Source: Bacteroides congonensis (GTDB lineage Bacteria > Bacteroidota > Bacteroidia > Bacteroidales > Bacteroidaceae). Taken from it: a stretch of DNA of 64,000 nucleotides. This document shows positions 46,030 to 55,073 of this stretch, piece by piece (positions within the stretch are counted from its first letter, which is position 1; every line of letters starts with the position of its first letter). The stretch spans positions 1,116,001 to 1,180,000 of the forward strand of contig NZ_FQXY01000010.1 of the NCBI RefSeq assembly GCF_900130125.1, written 5' to 3'. The translations under genes were made by a program, and so were the position numbers. Below the pieces are notes generated by a model, which saw only the letters and a list, made by a program, of their open reading frames with translations, was not told the DNA's origin and did no database searches.

Positions 46030-47208
46030 TTATTGCTTGGTTATCATATAAGAACGGACAGTGCAGCCGGCTTCCAGGAAGCTGACCCAATACCAGCCAT
46101 CTTCTGCTTTATCAATGCGACAGTCTTCTATCGGATATTTTACACTCTTGTCGATTGCGTTTCTCGTCACCTTATATAGTACAGGGGCACTCTTATCGCC
46201 TTCTTTCAAGTCTCCTGAGAATTGCACGGCAAAACCGCTGGCAGAAGTTCCGGAGCTTTTTATAACCAGTTCGGACATATTGAACTCTTCCGAATGAGTA
46301 ATGATACCTACGGCCGAAGTAGACAGGCTTTGATAAGAACTGGAGCCTTTAATCAGGTAACGATAAGACGGATCTTGCATATAAGGGCTATCTATATAAA
46401 GCACATTGATACTGATTGATTCGCCTTCCTGGTCACTAATAGTAATCGTTTTGTTGAAACGGTATCTTCTGAGCCCTTCGACAATGACTTCTGTTCCGCT
46501 TTCCGCTATTGTGCATTTCAGATACGTGGCAGAACCATTGTTTGTACAGGTATAGCCGCCGTTACCATTCAGAATTTTAAGCGTCAGGGGTTCGCCGACC
46601 GTCAGATAAGAGATTTCTTCATTATTGTCGAGTGCCAGTTTCTTGATGACTTTTACGGAAAGTTCCGCACTCTTATTCAGCCTGTCGGTCACTGTAACCG
46701 TTGCAGTACCCGGTGACAGGGACTCTACCCGGATCTGTCCTTCTTCATCTACCGTAGCTTTGGCTACTGATTCGTTATCGACAGTCACTTTGTATCCTCT
46801 GTTTCCCGTATGTATCTGAATTGCTTTGCTTTCGTTCGGATACATCTTGGTGGAAGAAACCGCCAATACCAATTCACTTAACTGGTCAACGATTACTTTT
46901 ACACTGATGCTCATTTTCGCCCAGTCGGTGATTGTCAGGTTGGCGCTACCGGCTTTCAATGCAGTTACTTTAATCGTGTTTCCTTCGGCGATGGCCGTCA
47001 CTACATCTTCATCCGAACTGGCAATCTTGTAGTTCCCATTTCCCTGAAGCATCCGGATTGTCCCTTCCGGTGTCTCGTCGAAGTTGATGATCAGCTCTTG
47101 CGTATCCGGCACCAGTTGATGGTAGGAAGGAACATCATCGTTACAGCCGGAGAATACGGTAACGGCTGCAAGCAGGAATCCTGCTAAATATAATAGATTT
47201 CTTTTCAT
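46030..47208 (-). CDS. Ig-like repeat surface lipoprotein (probable SGBP)
   Basis: A lipoprotein of about 392 residues (lipobox ending FSGC). Residues about 35-270 form three bacterial Ig-like repeats of about 80 residues, each ending in a pattern such as 'SLSPGTATVTVTDRLNKSAE'. The C-terminal ~120 residues are a separate domain ending 'DGWYWVSFLEAGCTVRSYMI', likely the glycan-binding tip. I chose the ATG at 47208 since MKRNLLYLAG matches the paralogue. It lies 25 bp after GH30 in the operon. No enzyme motif is visible, so binding the polymer at the surface is the best guess. Confidence 0.7.
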   Translation of the reverse strand: MKRNLLYLAGFLLAAVTVFSGCNDDVPSYHQLVPDTQELIINFDETPEGTIRMLQGNGNYKIASSDEDVVTAIAEGNTIKVTALKAGSANLTITDWAKMSISVKVIVDQLSELVLAVSSTKMYPNESKAIQIHTGNRGYKVTVDNESVAKATVDEEGQIRVESLSPGTATVTVTDRLNKSAELSVKVIKKLALDNNEEISYLTVGEPLTLKILNGNGGYTCTNNGSATYLKCTIAESGTEVIVEGLRRYRFNKTITISDQEGESISINVLYIDSPYMQDPSYRYLIKGSSSYQSLSTSAVGIITHSEEFNMSELVIKSSGTSASGFAVQFSGDLKEGDKSAPVLYKVTRNAIDKSVKYPIEDCRIDKAEDGWYWVSFLEAGCTVRSYMITKQ

Positions 47209-47233
47209 ACTATTCATTGTTTATTTGGAACAT

Positions 47234-48799
47234 TTATTCTGCTTCAATATCTTTCATTTTACCGGTGATGGTAACAACGCTAAACTTGGGAACGGTGATG
47301 GCACGCAGTCCGCTAAGAGACGGGTTTATTTTCTTGCGTTGCCATTTCACGCCTTCGTCCGATGTATATGCAATCATCGTCTGGAATTCTTTTCCTTCAA
47401 TCTCCAGTTTCGTTTCGAAAGCCTTGCTGGTAGAGTTATTTACTAATACGATAGTATAGGTGCCATCGTCTTTCACGTAAGCTGTCATTAACAGTTCTTT
47501 GGGGAAGGCTTCGTCGTCATTTTCAGGAGCAATCGTTTTTACATCCACGCGGCGGCTTCCTTCCGGGATAAACTTGGTGAATTGTCCGTAGCTGTAATAG
47601 CGGGCGGCTCTTTCATAGTTTGTTCCGGGCAGTGCTTCTTCCAGTCTGATAAGTGCTTCATTATTGGTACAAGGACGTGCGCCTGCCCACCATACAAATG
47701 CATTCAGGTTGGAAACAGCCAGGTAATTGTGGAAAGTGGTGGCCCATTGCATCGCATTTTTCCAAGACGGGTCATACGTATCCGTAGAACTGGTTTCTGT
47801 ATTCCAAAGATGAATATTCTTTTCTGCACAGAGGGGAGATTGTACAAATTCCGTGTTACCGATTAATGTATATCCGTGAGCGGCAGCAATGATATTGGAA
47901 TTTGCTAATTCGGGGCGAGCCTTCAAACCGTTTTCGAGGAAGGTGACTCCCGCTTTCCACCATGAATGCTCTCCGAAGATAATTTTCATATCCTGATAAC
48001 CTGCCTTGTCTAAAGCCGGGCGAAGATTATCCTGGCAGAAATTGGCCAAGTTACCATAAGTCCAGCTACATCCGTTCCATCCTGTTCCGCTACTGTTCGG
48101 CTCATTGGACGGTGAAATGGCATAAATCTTAATACCGAATTTATTCGTATATGTATTGATGAAGTCTATCAGATAGTCGGCGAATTCGTCTCCCGAACCG
48201 GTCTTCAAACTACCGCCGGAAGGTTTTCCGTTGGATTTCATTGTCCCGGGAGGACTCCATGTAGAGAACATGAACTTTACATCTTTGTATTTTCTCTGAA
48301 GGATGTCCACCAGCCACATTTGTCCCAACTGCACCTGTTCGCCGCATCCCGAACCGTTGAAGTCTCTCCAATAATCATTAATCATGGACGGGTCATTCGG
48401 AGCCAGGTTGAATGTGCGGTTAATACCGAAGTCGATAACATTGGTAGTCGGGTTCTGATAGTGTGGAAATACCTCACCCCGGAAGATATTCAGTTTCAAA
48501 CCATTCTCGCCAAACAAGTCGTTTACTACATCTTCACGTTGCATATGGTTCCATATACGGTGTGACCATTCGGCAAAAGCACATCCGAAACCATCAATAA
48601 TCTGATGTTCGTGCCCATCTCCGAGCTGTACTTTGATGACAGCTTCGGTAGTCGGTTCGGCAGAGAAACCGTCGTCTTCGTCTGTTTCTTCTACCGGGTC
48701 GGGAATGTAGACATCACCGTGACTCAAACTTCCGTCCTCACAAGAGTATCCTAGAAATAGGAAGAGGGATACGAATAATAATGAATATATCTTTTTCAT
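47234..48799 (-). CDS. GH30-family glycosidase lipoprotein (first tandem locus)
   Basis: A 521-residue lipoprotein (C20, 'GYSCEDGS'). It has a clan A barrel with probable acid/base E233 ('ISPSNEPNSSG') and nucleophile E335 ('LWNTETSS'), and a C-terminal beta-domain ('DDGTYTIVLVNNSTSKAFET', 'ITVPKFSVVTITGK') as in GH30. Blocks 'IIDGFGCAFAEW', 'LKLNIFRGEVFPH' and 'MFSTWSPPGTMKSNGKP' fit the xylanase/glucanase-like GH30 group. The protein is likely surface-exposed and endo-acting. It differs strongly from the GH30 pair at 29992-33287. With GH130 downstream it may cut a beta-mannose-containing heteropolymer; exact linkage unknown. Confidence 0.78.
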   Translation of the reverse strand: MKKIYSLLFVSLFLFLGYSCEDGSLSHGDVYIPDPVEETDEDDGFSAEPTTEAVIKVQLGDGHEHQIIDGFGCAFAEWSHRIWNHMQREDVVNDLFGENGLKLNIFRGEVFPHYQNPTTNVIDFGINRTFNLAPNDPSMINDYWRDFNGSGCGEQVQLGQMWLVDILQRKYKDVKFMFSTWSPPGTMKSNGKPSGGSLKTGSGDEFADYLIDFINTYTNKFGIKIYAISPSNEPNSSGTGWNGCSWTYGNLANFCQDNLRPALDKAGYQDMKIIFGEHSWWKAGVTFLENGLKARPELANSNIIAAAHGYTLIGNTEFVQSPLCAEKNIHLWNTETSSTDTYDPSWKNAMQWATTFHNYLAVSNLNAFVWWAGARPCTNNEALIRLEEALPGTNYERAARYYSYGQFTKFIPEGSRRVDVKTIAPENDDEAFPKELLMTAYVKDDGTYTIVLVNNSTSKAFETKLEIEGKEFQTMIAYTSDEGVKWQRKKINPSLSGLRAITVPKFSVVTITGKMKDIEAE

Positions 48800-48833
48800 A
48801 TTGTTTCTTTATTAAGTTAATCTTGCCCGGGCA

Positions 48834-50459
48834 TTATCTCCATAGGCTGGTTTGCACCATCGCAGTATTATTGTTTAATTCACTGGTCGGTATCGGATAG
48901 TACAGGTGTTTTTCCTGGAAGTTTTCCGCACCTTGCTTTCCATTAGCCTTGAGTATCAACTGGATTTCACTAACGGAATACCAACGTTTGAGGTCATCGA
49001 AACGGTGGCCTTCCGCGAAGAATTCCAGTAAGCATTGGTGTTCGATTTCAGCCATCAGGTCGGCTTGCGCGAAGGTTTTTTCCTGAAGTCCCGCCCGTTT
49101 GCGGATTAGTTTCAAGGCGTAGTTGGCGCCGTCCGCATCGTCCGTTTTGGCACATGCTTCAGCATAAAGCAACAGTACTTCTGCAAAACGCATCACACGT
49201 AAGTTGCTCGATCTTCCTTCCTTGTTGCCCATGTTGTCCGGCGCTTTATCGTCCACATAGTATGCGACGTTTTTTTTAATCAGGAATTTACCTGCTGTTC
49301 CGCTGACATTGAAACTGGGAGCACCACCTGCCATTTTACCTTCGTTGCCTTCCCAAAGGTCGTCCATAGAATAGTTGTTGCCATACCATTTCTCATTAGG
49401 CACTTTATCGCCATAGTTGGCCGCGTCGAAGAAAAGACTGGCATACATACGCTTGTCAAACTTGGTATCCGCATCACCCGGACGGGTTTCTTTCGTAAAT
49501 TCTCCTACGATTAAAGAGTTCGGCATCAGCTTGGCCCATCCGCCGGATTTTACCGGGCCGATAAACTGTGGTATGTAGCAACCCAGGCAGATACCGCTTT
49601 CATTACTCCAGGAGTATTCTCCGTCAGGGCTGTATGCTATTTCGTACACGGATTCTTTGTTGAATTCTTCTTCATTCGTGAAGTTCTTTCCGAAGTCGTC
49701 GATTAATTCATAAGAATAAGGAGATGTCAATAACGTTCCCAACAACTGTTTTGCTTCCGGATATTTATGTTGGGTGGCATATACTTTACCCAACATTGCG
49801 ATAGCGGCGCCTTTCGTTACCCGCTCTTTGGCCGTAGTACGTTCCACCGGTAAGTTGCATTTGATGGCATTGCCCAAATCGTCTTCCACCTGTGCCCATA
49901 AGGCAGCCTCACTGGCAGGGCCTTTGTTCGTTTCATCTTCGTTGGAAGGTATCAGGCGCAAAGGAACTTCCCTGTAATTGTTGACTAGCAGGAAATACTG
50001 GTAGCCGCGCAGGAAAAGCGCTTCACCCTTAATCATCGAACGGTCGTCTTCAGTGATGCCCGATGCCGGTATCTGGTCGATATAACGTAATACGATATTG
50101 GCACGTTGGATGCCTGAATAAAGTGCTCCGTAAGGGTCGTTGCCGGTAGACGGTGAATTCAGGAAGTTTGCGATATTCCACATAGGGACTTCTTCTCCTT
50201 TGATTGTGTAGATATCGTCCCCGCGACCGTTCAGGTTCAGCCATCCGTCAAATGCGCCGAAGTACCCGTACATTGCCCCCTTTATGGGAGAATAGGCGGC
50301 GGCCAGAGCGCTTTCCGCGTCTGCTTTATCTTTCCAGAAATTACTTTCCGTGAAATGATTCGGGTCTGACAGGTTCAAAAAGCTGGATTCGTCGCACGAT
50401 GTCAGCGTTCCGGTGAGAAGAGCTGCCATGCACATATATGATAACCAATTTCTTTTCAT
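48834..50459 (-). CDS. SusD/RagB family glycan-binding lipoprotein (first tandem locus)
   Basis: A SusD-type lipoprotein of about 541 residues (lipobox TSC, 'GTLTSCDESS'). Family blocks: 'DPNHFTESNFWKDKADAESA', 'LFLRGYQYFLLVNNYREVPL', 'RFAEVLLLYAEACAKTDDAD', 'EIEHQCLLEFFAEGHRFDDL' and 'HLYYPIPTSELNNNTAMVQT'. The ATG at 50459 (MKRNWLSYMC) matches the start of the paralogue at 61059 (MKKNWLSYML), so I prefer it over 50471. It is 38 bp after susC. Confidence 0.94.
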   Translation of the reverse strand: MKRNWLSYMCMAALLTGTLTSCDESSFLNLSDPNHFTESNFWKDKADAESALAAAYSPIKGAMYGYFGAFDGWLNLNGRGDDIYTIKGEEVPMWNIANFLNSPSTGNDPYGALYSGIQRANIVLRYIDQIPASGITEDDRSMIKGEALFLRGYQYFLLVNNYREVPLRLIPSNEDETNKGPASEAALWAQVEDDLGNAIKCNLPVERTTAKERVTKGAAIAMLGKVYATQHKYPEAKQLLGTLLTSPYSYELIDDFGKNFTNEEEFNKESVYEIAYSPDGEYSWSNESGICLGCYIPQFIGPVKSGGWAKLMPNSLIVGEFTKETRPGDADTKFDKRMYASLFFDAANYGDKVPNEKWYGNNYSMDDLWEGNEGKMAGGAPSFNVSGTAGKFLIKKNVAYYVDDKAPDNMGNKEGRSSNLRVMRFAEVLLLYAEACAKTDDADGANYALKLIRKRAGLQEKTFAQADLMAEIEHQCLLEFFAEGHRFDDLKRWYSVSEIQLILKANGKQGAENFQEKHLYYPIPTSELNNNTAMVQTSLWR

Positions 50460-50497
50460 GTTTATAGACATTTAATGTTTAATATTAATTTAAGGTA

Positions 50498-53400
50498 TTA
50501 CAGGTTCACTTGTATTCCGAATGAGATGGTACGGGGCAACGGATAACGTCCTTGGTCGATACCTCTCGAGAATACGTTGTAGTCAACGCCCGCGACAGTA
50601 CTTTCACCCAAATCCGGCGTGTAGCCCGAATATTTGGTCAGTGTGAAGAGGTTTTCCATTGAAGTGTATATTCTTACATTTTCAAGCTTTACCTTCTTTG
50701 TCAGGTTTTTGGGTAATGTATAACCGATATCCAGTGTCTTCAGGCGCAGGTATGAACCGTTTTCCAGCCATCTGTCGCTATATGCCCATTTATTGTCCGC
50801 GCCATCTGTCTTGGAGAAGCGTGGGATGTCGGTGTTCTGATTATCCGGCCGCCATGAGTTGGCAAGTACAGTGCTCATGTTCCCGTTGAAGTTTCCTGAT
50901 TCCAGACGGTAACGCGGGTAGTTGTAGATTTTGTTGCCCACCATTCCGTCAAAGAAAAGGTTGAAGTCGAAATTGTTCCATTCACCACCCATTCTTACTC
51001 CGAACGTGAAATCGGGGAAAGGACTTCCTACATCGTGCTGGTCGTCTGTATTAATCTTGCCGTCGCCGTTCCAGTCTTTGTAACGTACGTCGCCTACTTG
51101 CGCTCCGGGTTGGATGAGTTCGCCGTCTTTGTTCTTGTAGTTGGCAATCTCTTCCGCCGAACGGAATATACCGTCCGTCTCAATCAGGTTGAAATAGGAC
51201 ATCGGATGACCTTCGGCAAACATGTTGATACCACGACCGCCGGCACCGTGTGCGCTATATCCGGAGATCATCAGGTTCTGTCCGCCCAATGTAATCTTAG
51301 TCACTTCATTCTTGTCGGCAGCGATATTGGCGCCTACATAATAAGTGAACTTCTCCTTGATGGAACCACGGTAATTCACGGCAAATTCAAATCCTTTATT
51401 CCGTACCTGACCTGCGTTCTGGATCGAGTTTCCGCTGATACCGGTGGAAGCGGTCGATGGAATAGGCAGCAATACATCATTCGTATTTTTAATATACGCA
51501 TCCGCAGTGAAAGTCAATTGTCCGTTCAGCAGGCTGACATCCAGACCGATGTTGTAAGTCTCCGTATTTTCCCATGTCAGGTTGGCGGGTGAAATAGCCT
51601 GTACATAAGGCATAGAGCCAAACCAGGGCGCATTGTTCGATACATAGTTCATCCCGTCCGATACGACACTCTGCGTAGGATAATAACTGGTCATTTCCTG
51701 ATTACCGAGTTTACCGTAGCTGAAACGTAGTTTCAACTGGTCGAATACATTCTCCAACGGTTTGAAGAACTTCTCGCGGTTGATATTCCATCCCACGGAA
51801 ACAGACGGGAATGCGCCGTACTGATGCCCTTTCTTGAAGCGTGACGAACCGTCGCGGCGGATGGACGCGGAGAATAAATAACGGTCGTCATAGGAGTACA
51901 TTACACGTCCGAACAGAGATACCAATGCCAGTTCGTTCAGGCTGCTGGATGCTTTCAGGTTGGAAGGATCCACGTTGCCCGGCATCGTTTCTATAAACTG
52001 GGGCATGTCGCTGTTCTTCCCGTACAGGCTGTGGCTCTTGTCCTTTTGTGCCGAATAGCCCGCAAGGAGCGACAGGTTATGCTTGTTGAACGTACGGTCG
52101 TAATTCAACGTATTTTCCAATACCCATGATTCCCAGGTGGATGATTTCTCTTCCAGGTCGGGCTTGTCATTCTTTCCGAATGTTCCTAAATCATACGCAT
52201 CCGTATATTTGCGGTATTTGGTATGTTCTTTCCGGATACCTACATTCAGCTTGTATTTTAATCCTTTGATGATTTCCGCCTGCAGATAAGCATTGAGGAA
52301 GATTCTGGTAGTTTCGGTACGTTCGTCATTCACGGTCATTTCCGCCAACGGATTGGGCAGGTTTATATCGTTGGAAGTACCCCAACCGCCCGAATTTGTA
52401 GAGTCATATACCGGCACTACCGACGGGAACTGGAAGATATCGAACATGGTATCCTGATGGATATATCCGCTTCCTTTGGTCAGGTTTACAATCATGGATT
52501 CACCTATCGTCAACCGGTTGTTCAGGAAAGAATAATCACTCTTCAAACGGATGTTGTAAGATTCATGATCTGTATTGCGCAAGATACCTTCCTTATTGAG
52601 ATAACTTACGGACGAACTGTAAGAACCATTTTTTGAACCGCCGCTGATGGTTGCGTTGGCCTTGTAAGTCATGGCGGTGCGCAGCATTACGTCCTGCCAG
52701 TCTGTACCTTCACCGATGAAAGGCGTTGCTCCGTTTTCCGAACCGTAACCATCACCCGCCAGGCGATAGTAACGTGCGAAACGGCTATATTCTTCTCCAT
52801 TGAAAACCTTCAGTGTTTTGGGGGCTTGACTGATACCTGTGAAGAAATTGACGTCCAGTTTGGTAGGCATGTCTTTCCGCCCGCTTTTCGTTGTGATTAA
52901 TACCACGCCGCCTGCTGCGCGTGAACCGTAAATGGCTGCTGCGGCGGCATCTTTCAATACCTCGATGGAGGAGATGTCATTAGGGTCTACCATGCTGATG
53001 TCACCGAATGCACCGTCAACGACGTACAACGGATTGTTGTTGGATAATGAACTGATACCGCGCACATTGATGGTCATACTTCCGTTAGGGTCACCGCTGG
53101 AACTTGCCACCGATACTCCGGGAATCTTTCCTTGTAAAGCCGTTGCGGCATTGGAGGCCACCTGCCCGTTCAGCTCTTTTGCGCTGACCGAACTTACAGC
53201 TCCCGAAAGATGGCTTTTCTTTACTGTGCCGTAACCGATAACCACTACTTGCTCGAGGGCTATATTATCTTCTTCCATCGCGACATTGATGGGTGCTCCG
53301 GATGTAACGGCCCTTTCTATTTGTTTCATACCTATTGTCGAGAATATCAAAGTATTCCCTCTGCCTGCCTTGATGGAATATTTCCCATCCGCGTCTGTTA

Positions 53401-53563
53401 CTGTGCCGGTGTCTTGACCTTTGACTCTGACCGTAACTCCAGGTAAAGGTTCATTCGTTGTAGCTTCTGTCACTACTCCTTTTACTTCAATGTCTTGGGC
53501 TGCCAGTGGAATACTAGCCATGCAGAGAAATAAGAATAGTAAGAAATGAATTTTTCTTCTCAT
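50498..53563 (-). CDS. SusC/RagA TonB-dependent transporter (first tandem locus)
   Basis: A 1021-residue importer. Signal peptide about 1-22, carboxypeptidase-regulatory-like domain about 24-105 ('VKGVVTEATTNEPLPGVTVR'), plug about 110-235 ('VVIGYGTVKKSHLSGAVSSV', 'IEVLKDAAAAAIYGSRAAGG'), then barrel ending 'ISFGIQVNL'. It has no STN domain, so an HTCS-type activator is expected; none is in the window near it. Its promoter carries the operator shared with the symporter operon. It resembles the partial copy at 61093-64000 closely. Confidence 0.95.
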   Translation of the reverse strand: MRRKIHFLLFLFLCMASIPLAAQDIEVKGVVTEATTNEPLPGVTVRVKGQDTGTVTDADGKYSIKAGRGNTLIFSTIGMKQIERAVTSGAPINVAMEEDNIALEQVVVIGYGTVKKSHLSGAVSSVSAKELNGQVASNAATALQGKIPGVSVASSSGDPNGSMTINVRGISSLSNNNPLYVVDGAFGDISMVDPNDISSIEVLKDAAAAAIYGSRAAGGVVLITTKSGRKDMPTKLDVNFFTGISQAPKTLKVFNGEEYSRFARYYRLAGDGYGSENGATPFIGEGTDWQDVMLRTAMTYKANATISGGSKNGSYSSSVSYLNKEGILRNTDHESYNIRLKSDYSFLNNRLTIGESMIVNLTKGSGYIHQDTMFDIFQFPSVVPVYDSTNSGGWGTSNDINLPNPLAEMTVNDERTETTRIFLNAYLQAEIIKGLKYKLNVGIRKEHTKYRKYTDAYDLGTFGKNDKPDLEEKSSTWESWVLENTLNYDRTFNKHNLSLLAGYSAQKDKSHSLYGKNSDMPQFIETMPGNVDPSNLKASSSLNELALVSLFGRVMYSYDDRYLFSASIRRDGSSRFKKGHQYGAFPSVSVGWNINREKFFKPLENVFDQLKLRFSYGKLGNQEMTSYYPTQSVVSDGMNYVSNNAPWFGSMPYVQAISPANLTWENTETYNIGLDVSLLNGQLTFTADAYIKNTNDVLLPIPSTASTGISGNSIQNAGQVRNKGFEFAVNYRGSIKEKFTYYVGANIAADKNEVTKITLGGQNLMISGYSAHGAGGRGINMFAEGHPMSYFNLIETDGIFRSAEEIANYKNKDGELIQPGAQVGDVRYKDWNGDGKINTDDQHDVGSPFPDFTFGVRMGGEWNNFDFNLFFDGMVGNKIYNYPRYRLESGNFNGNMSTVLANSWRPDNQNTDIPRFSKTDGADNKWAYSDRWLENGSYLRLKTLDIGYTLPKNLTKKVKLENVRIYTSMENLFTLTKYSGYTPDLGESTVAGVDYNVFSRGIDQGRYPLPRTISFGIQVNL

Positions 53564-53596
53564 AATTTATTGCATTAGATTTATAACTCCAGTTCA

Positions 53597-53632
53597 ATTA
53601 TCAATTGATCCATGGAAATTTCAATTGATAAT
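53597..53632 (-). other. Hairpin at the start of the susC leader
   Basis: ATTATCAATTGA (53597-53608) pairs exactly with 53621-53632 around a 12-nt loop. The predicted transcript start is near 53635, so the hairpin would form the extreme 5' end of the mRNA. It may protect the message or be a regulatory site. Confidence 0.5.
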
Positions 53633-53641
53633 CGTCTGATG

Positions 53642-53697
53642 CAAAAGTAGAGGATAATGCTCTGCAAGGCAAATGATATCTTAGCTCGTTCTGATAC
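53642..53697 (-). promoter_or_regulatory. Promoter and 17-bp operator of the first tandem SusC operon
   Basis: On the minus strand: -7 TACTTTTG (plus 53642-53649), 20-bp spacer, -33 TTTG (plus 53670-53673), then a 7-bp gap to TTAGCTCGTTCTGATAC (plus 53681-53697). The layout matches the symporter promoter base for base in spacing. Confidence 0.7.
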
Positions 53698-54035
53698 AAT
53701 TTTGCCTGTATTTTTTGATGTAATAATTATTTAATAAGACACGTGTGGGTTGCATGTAGGACTGAAAAAGCTTATTTGTAGGCTGTGTGAGGGTTATGTA
53801 CTGTGATGATATTTCTTGTGTGTCGGACGATTCTGTCTTATTACTTGTTTTCGAGAAAGGTAATATGGTATTAGAACAAAGAATAGTAGTATTAATTTGT
53901 TTTTATTAATGATACTATTTTGCAGTTAGTTGTATAAGATTATATCGGGAGAACCCTTTTAGGACAAAAAAATTGCTATCATTTTGCTTGAGCTGTAGCG
54001 ACTTCTTTTGAAGAAATCCGTTATCTTTATTATGA
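53698..54035. other. Gene-free region between the susC operator and hicB terminator
   Basis: No open frame with coding character is seen. The one structure is an A/T-rich hairpin at 53882-53919 (15-bp arms, 13 paired, 8-nt loop) without a clear T-tail. Its role is unknown. Confidence 0.4.
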
Positions 54036-54071
54036 AAAGAGAGGAAATCCTTGCGGGGATACCCTCTCTTT
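54036..54071 (-). terminator. Terminator after hicB
   Basis: AAAGAGAGG (54036-54044) pairs with CCTCTCTTT (54063-54071). On the minus strand the second arm runs into TTTTCAT. The hairpin could also work on the plus strand, where T-rich sequence follows. Confidence 0.6.
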
Positions 54072-54102
54072 ACTTTTCTATTTTGAAAAGTCATCAGACA
54101 AA

Positions 54103-54501
54103 TTAAAGAGATAAAGCTATTAGTTCTTCTCCTAATGAGTGCAAGGCTTTTTCTATTTTGCGACGTACGTTCTCGCGTGGTTTTGAGATCCCGTTAGCAT
54201 AATTCCACAATTGTTTTTGATTGATTCCAGTCATTCTTTCCAACGCTGCATTAGTAAAAATACCACTGTAATGTTGTAATAATGATTGTGTATCGTACTT
54301 CCATTCAATGGAATATTCTCCTTTAATAATAGTAGGCCATTGTGATTCCGGAAGATTCTCTTTAATCAACCGTATAGCTTCCAATACATCTCTTTTGGTT
54401 TCGGCAACAGTATTACCTGCTGCATAAATACCGCTCGCATTTTCTGCATACGCACCAAAATGGTCTTTACTTGCTCCGATGTTGATAATTAGTTTTTCCA
54501 T
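54103..54501 (-). CDS. hicB: HicB-like antitoxin with helix-turn-helix domain
   Basis: A 132-residue antitoxin partner. Residues about 1-60 form the partly degraded RNase-H-like HicB fold ('FGAYAENASGIYAAGNTVAE', 'DVLEAIRLIKENLPE'). Residues about 78-130 are a Xre-like helix-turn-helix ('ALERMTGINQKQLWNYANGI', 'SKPRENVRRKIEKALHSLGE') that should bind the operon promoter and repress it. It is 13 bp downstream of the HicA gene. The two genes sit alone between two carbohydrate loci, with their own promoter and terminator. Confidence 0.8.
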   Translation of the reverse strand: MEKLIINIGASKDHFGAYAENASGIYAAGNTVAETKRDVLEAIRLIKENLPESQWPTIIKGEYSIEWKYDTQSLLQHYSGIFTNAALERMTGINQKQLWNYANGISKPRENVRRKIEKALHSLGEELIALSL

Positions 54502-54514
54502 ACAAGTCTCTCCT

Positions 54515-54727
54515 TTATCTTAAGTTCATATCTCTGGCAATTGCTCTTCTTAGAGGTTCAGGCATTTCTTTAGCACCATGATAAGGTACTGGTGGTGAAC
54601 AAATAACCTCAATAACCTTTCCTTCTTTGTCTTTTATTTCTTTTTTATAGAAATAATGACTGCCTGATGCATGGCTGAATGTCCAATCGTTTTTAGTGAT
54701 TTTCCGATGAAATTCTGTATATTTCAT
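54515..54727 (-). CDS. hicA: HicA-like mRNA interferase toxin
   Basis: A 70-residue small basic protein. 'HASGSHYFYKKE' contains the conserved GSH with the catalytic histidine of HicA toxins, and 'VPYHGAKEMPEPLRRAIARD' is the family's C-terminal block. HicA cuts mRNA and slows growth until HicB binds it. I chose the ATG at 54727 (MKYTEFHRK): the -7 box at 54754-54761 puts the transcript start near 54747, so the ATG at 54784 would not be in the mRNA. Family call by eye. Confidence 0.8.
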   Translation of the reverse strand: MKYTEFHRKITKNDWTFSHASGSHYFYKKEIKDKEGKVIEVICSPPVPYHGAKEMPEPLRRAIARDMNLR

Positions 54728-54753
54728 TTTTTCTTTGTTCTGTTTGACTAGTA

Positions 54754-54785
54754 CAAAGATAGGAACTTTTTCCATTAATTGCAAT
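54754..54785 (-). promoter_or_regulatory. Promoter for hicAB
   Basis: On the minus strand TATCTTTG (plus 54754-54761) matches the -7 box and ATTG (plus 54782-54785) lies 20 bp upstream. The resulting start decides for the shorter HicA. Confidence 0.5.
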
Positions 54786-54990
54786 AAAGAATGGAAATAT
54801 TTCTATTTAGGAATGAACAAACTACAAATAGAAGGTCATATAGGCAGAGAGATACATTACTCCTTTCTTTACGCACAGGTTCTTCGGATGAATCACATAA
54901 CATTCTCTCTATTTATCATCTTATTAATACGCAAATTTAATGATATATTCTGCAATGCGCACTTTTTGTATCAGTTATTGCCCTGCTTTA

Positions 54991-55032
54991 TAAAAAAGCC
55001 CGCCATTGACGTGGAATTTGTCAATGACGAGC
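54991..55032 (-). terminator. Rho-independent terminator after the second GH130
   Basis: On the minus strand GCTCGTCATTGAC pairs with GTCAATGGCGGGC over 13 positions (two G-U pairs) around a 9-nt loop, and TTTTTT follows (plus 54992-54997). It ends the second tandem locus and separates it from hicAB. Confidence 0.85.
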
Positions 55033-55073
55033 AGCTACTATTATTCTAAGACCTATATCTAACTTGTGTTATC

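Noticed and set aside
54735..55049. Plus-strand open frame of 104 codons between hicA and GH130
   Set aside because: It overlaps the hicA promoter and the GH130 terminator and shows no family features.
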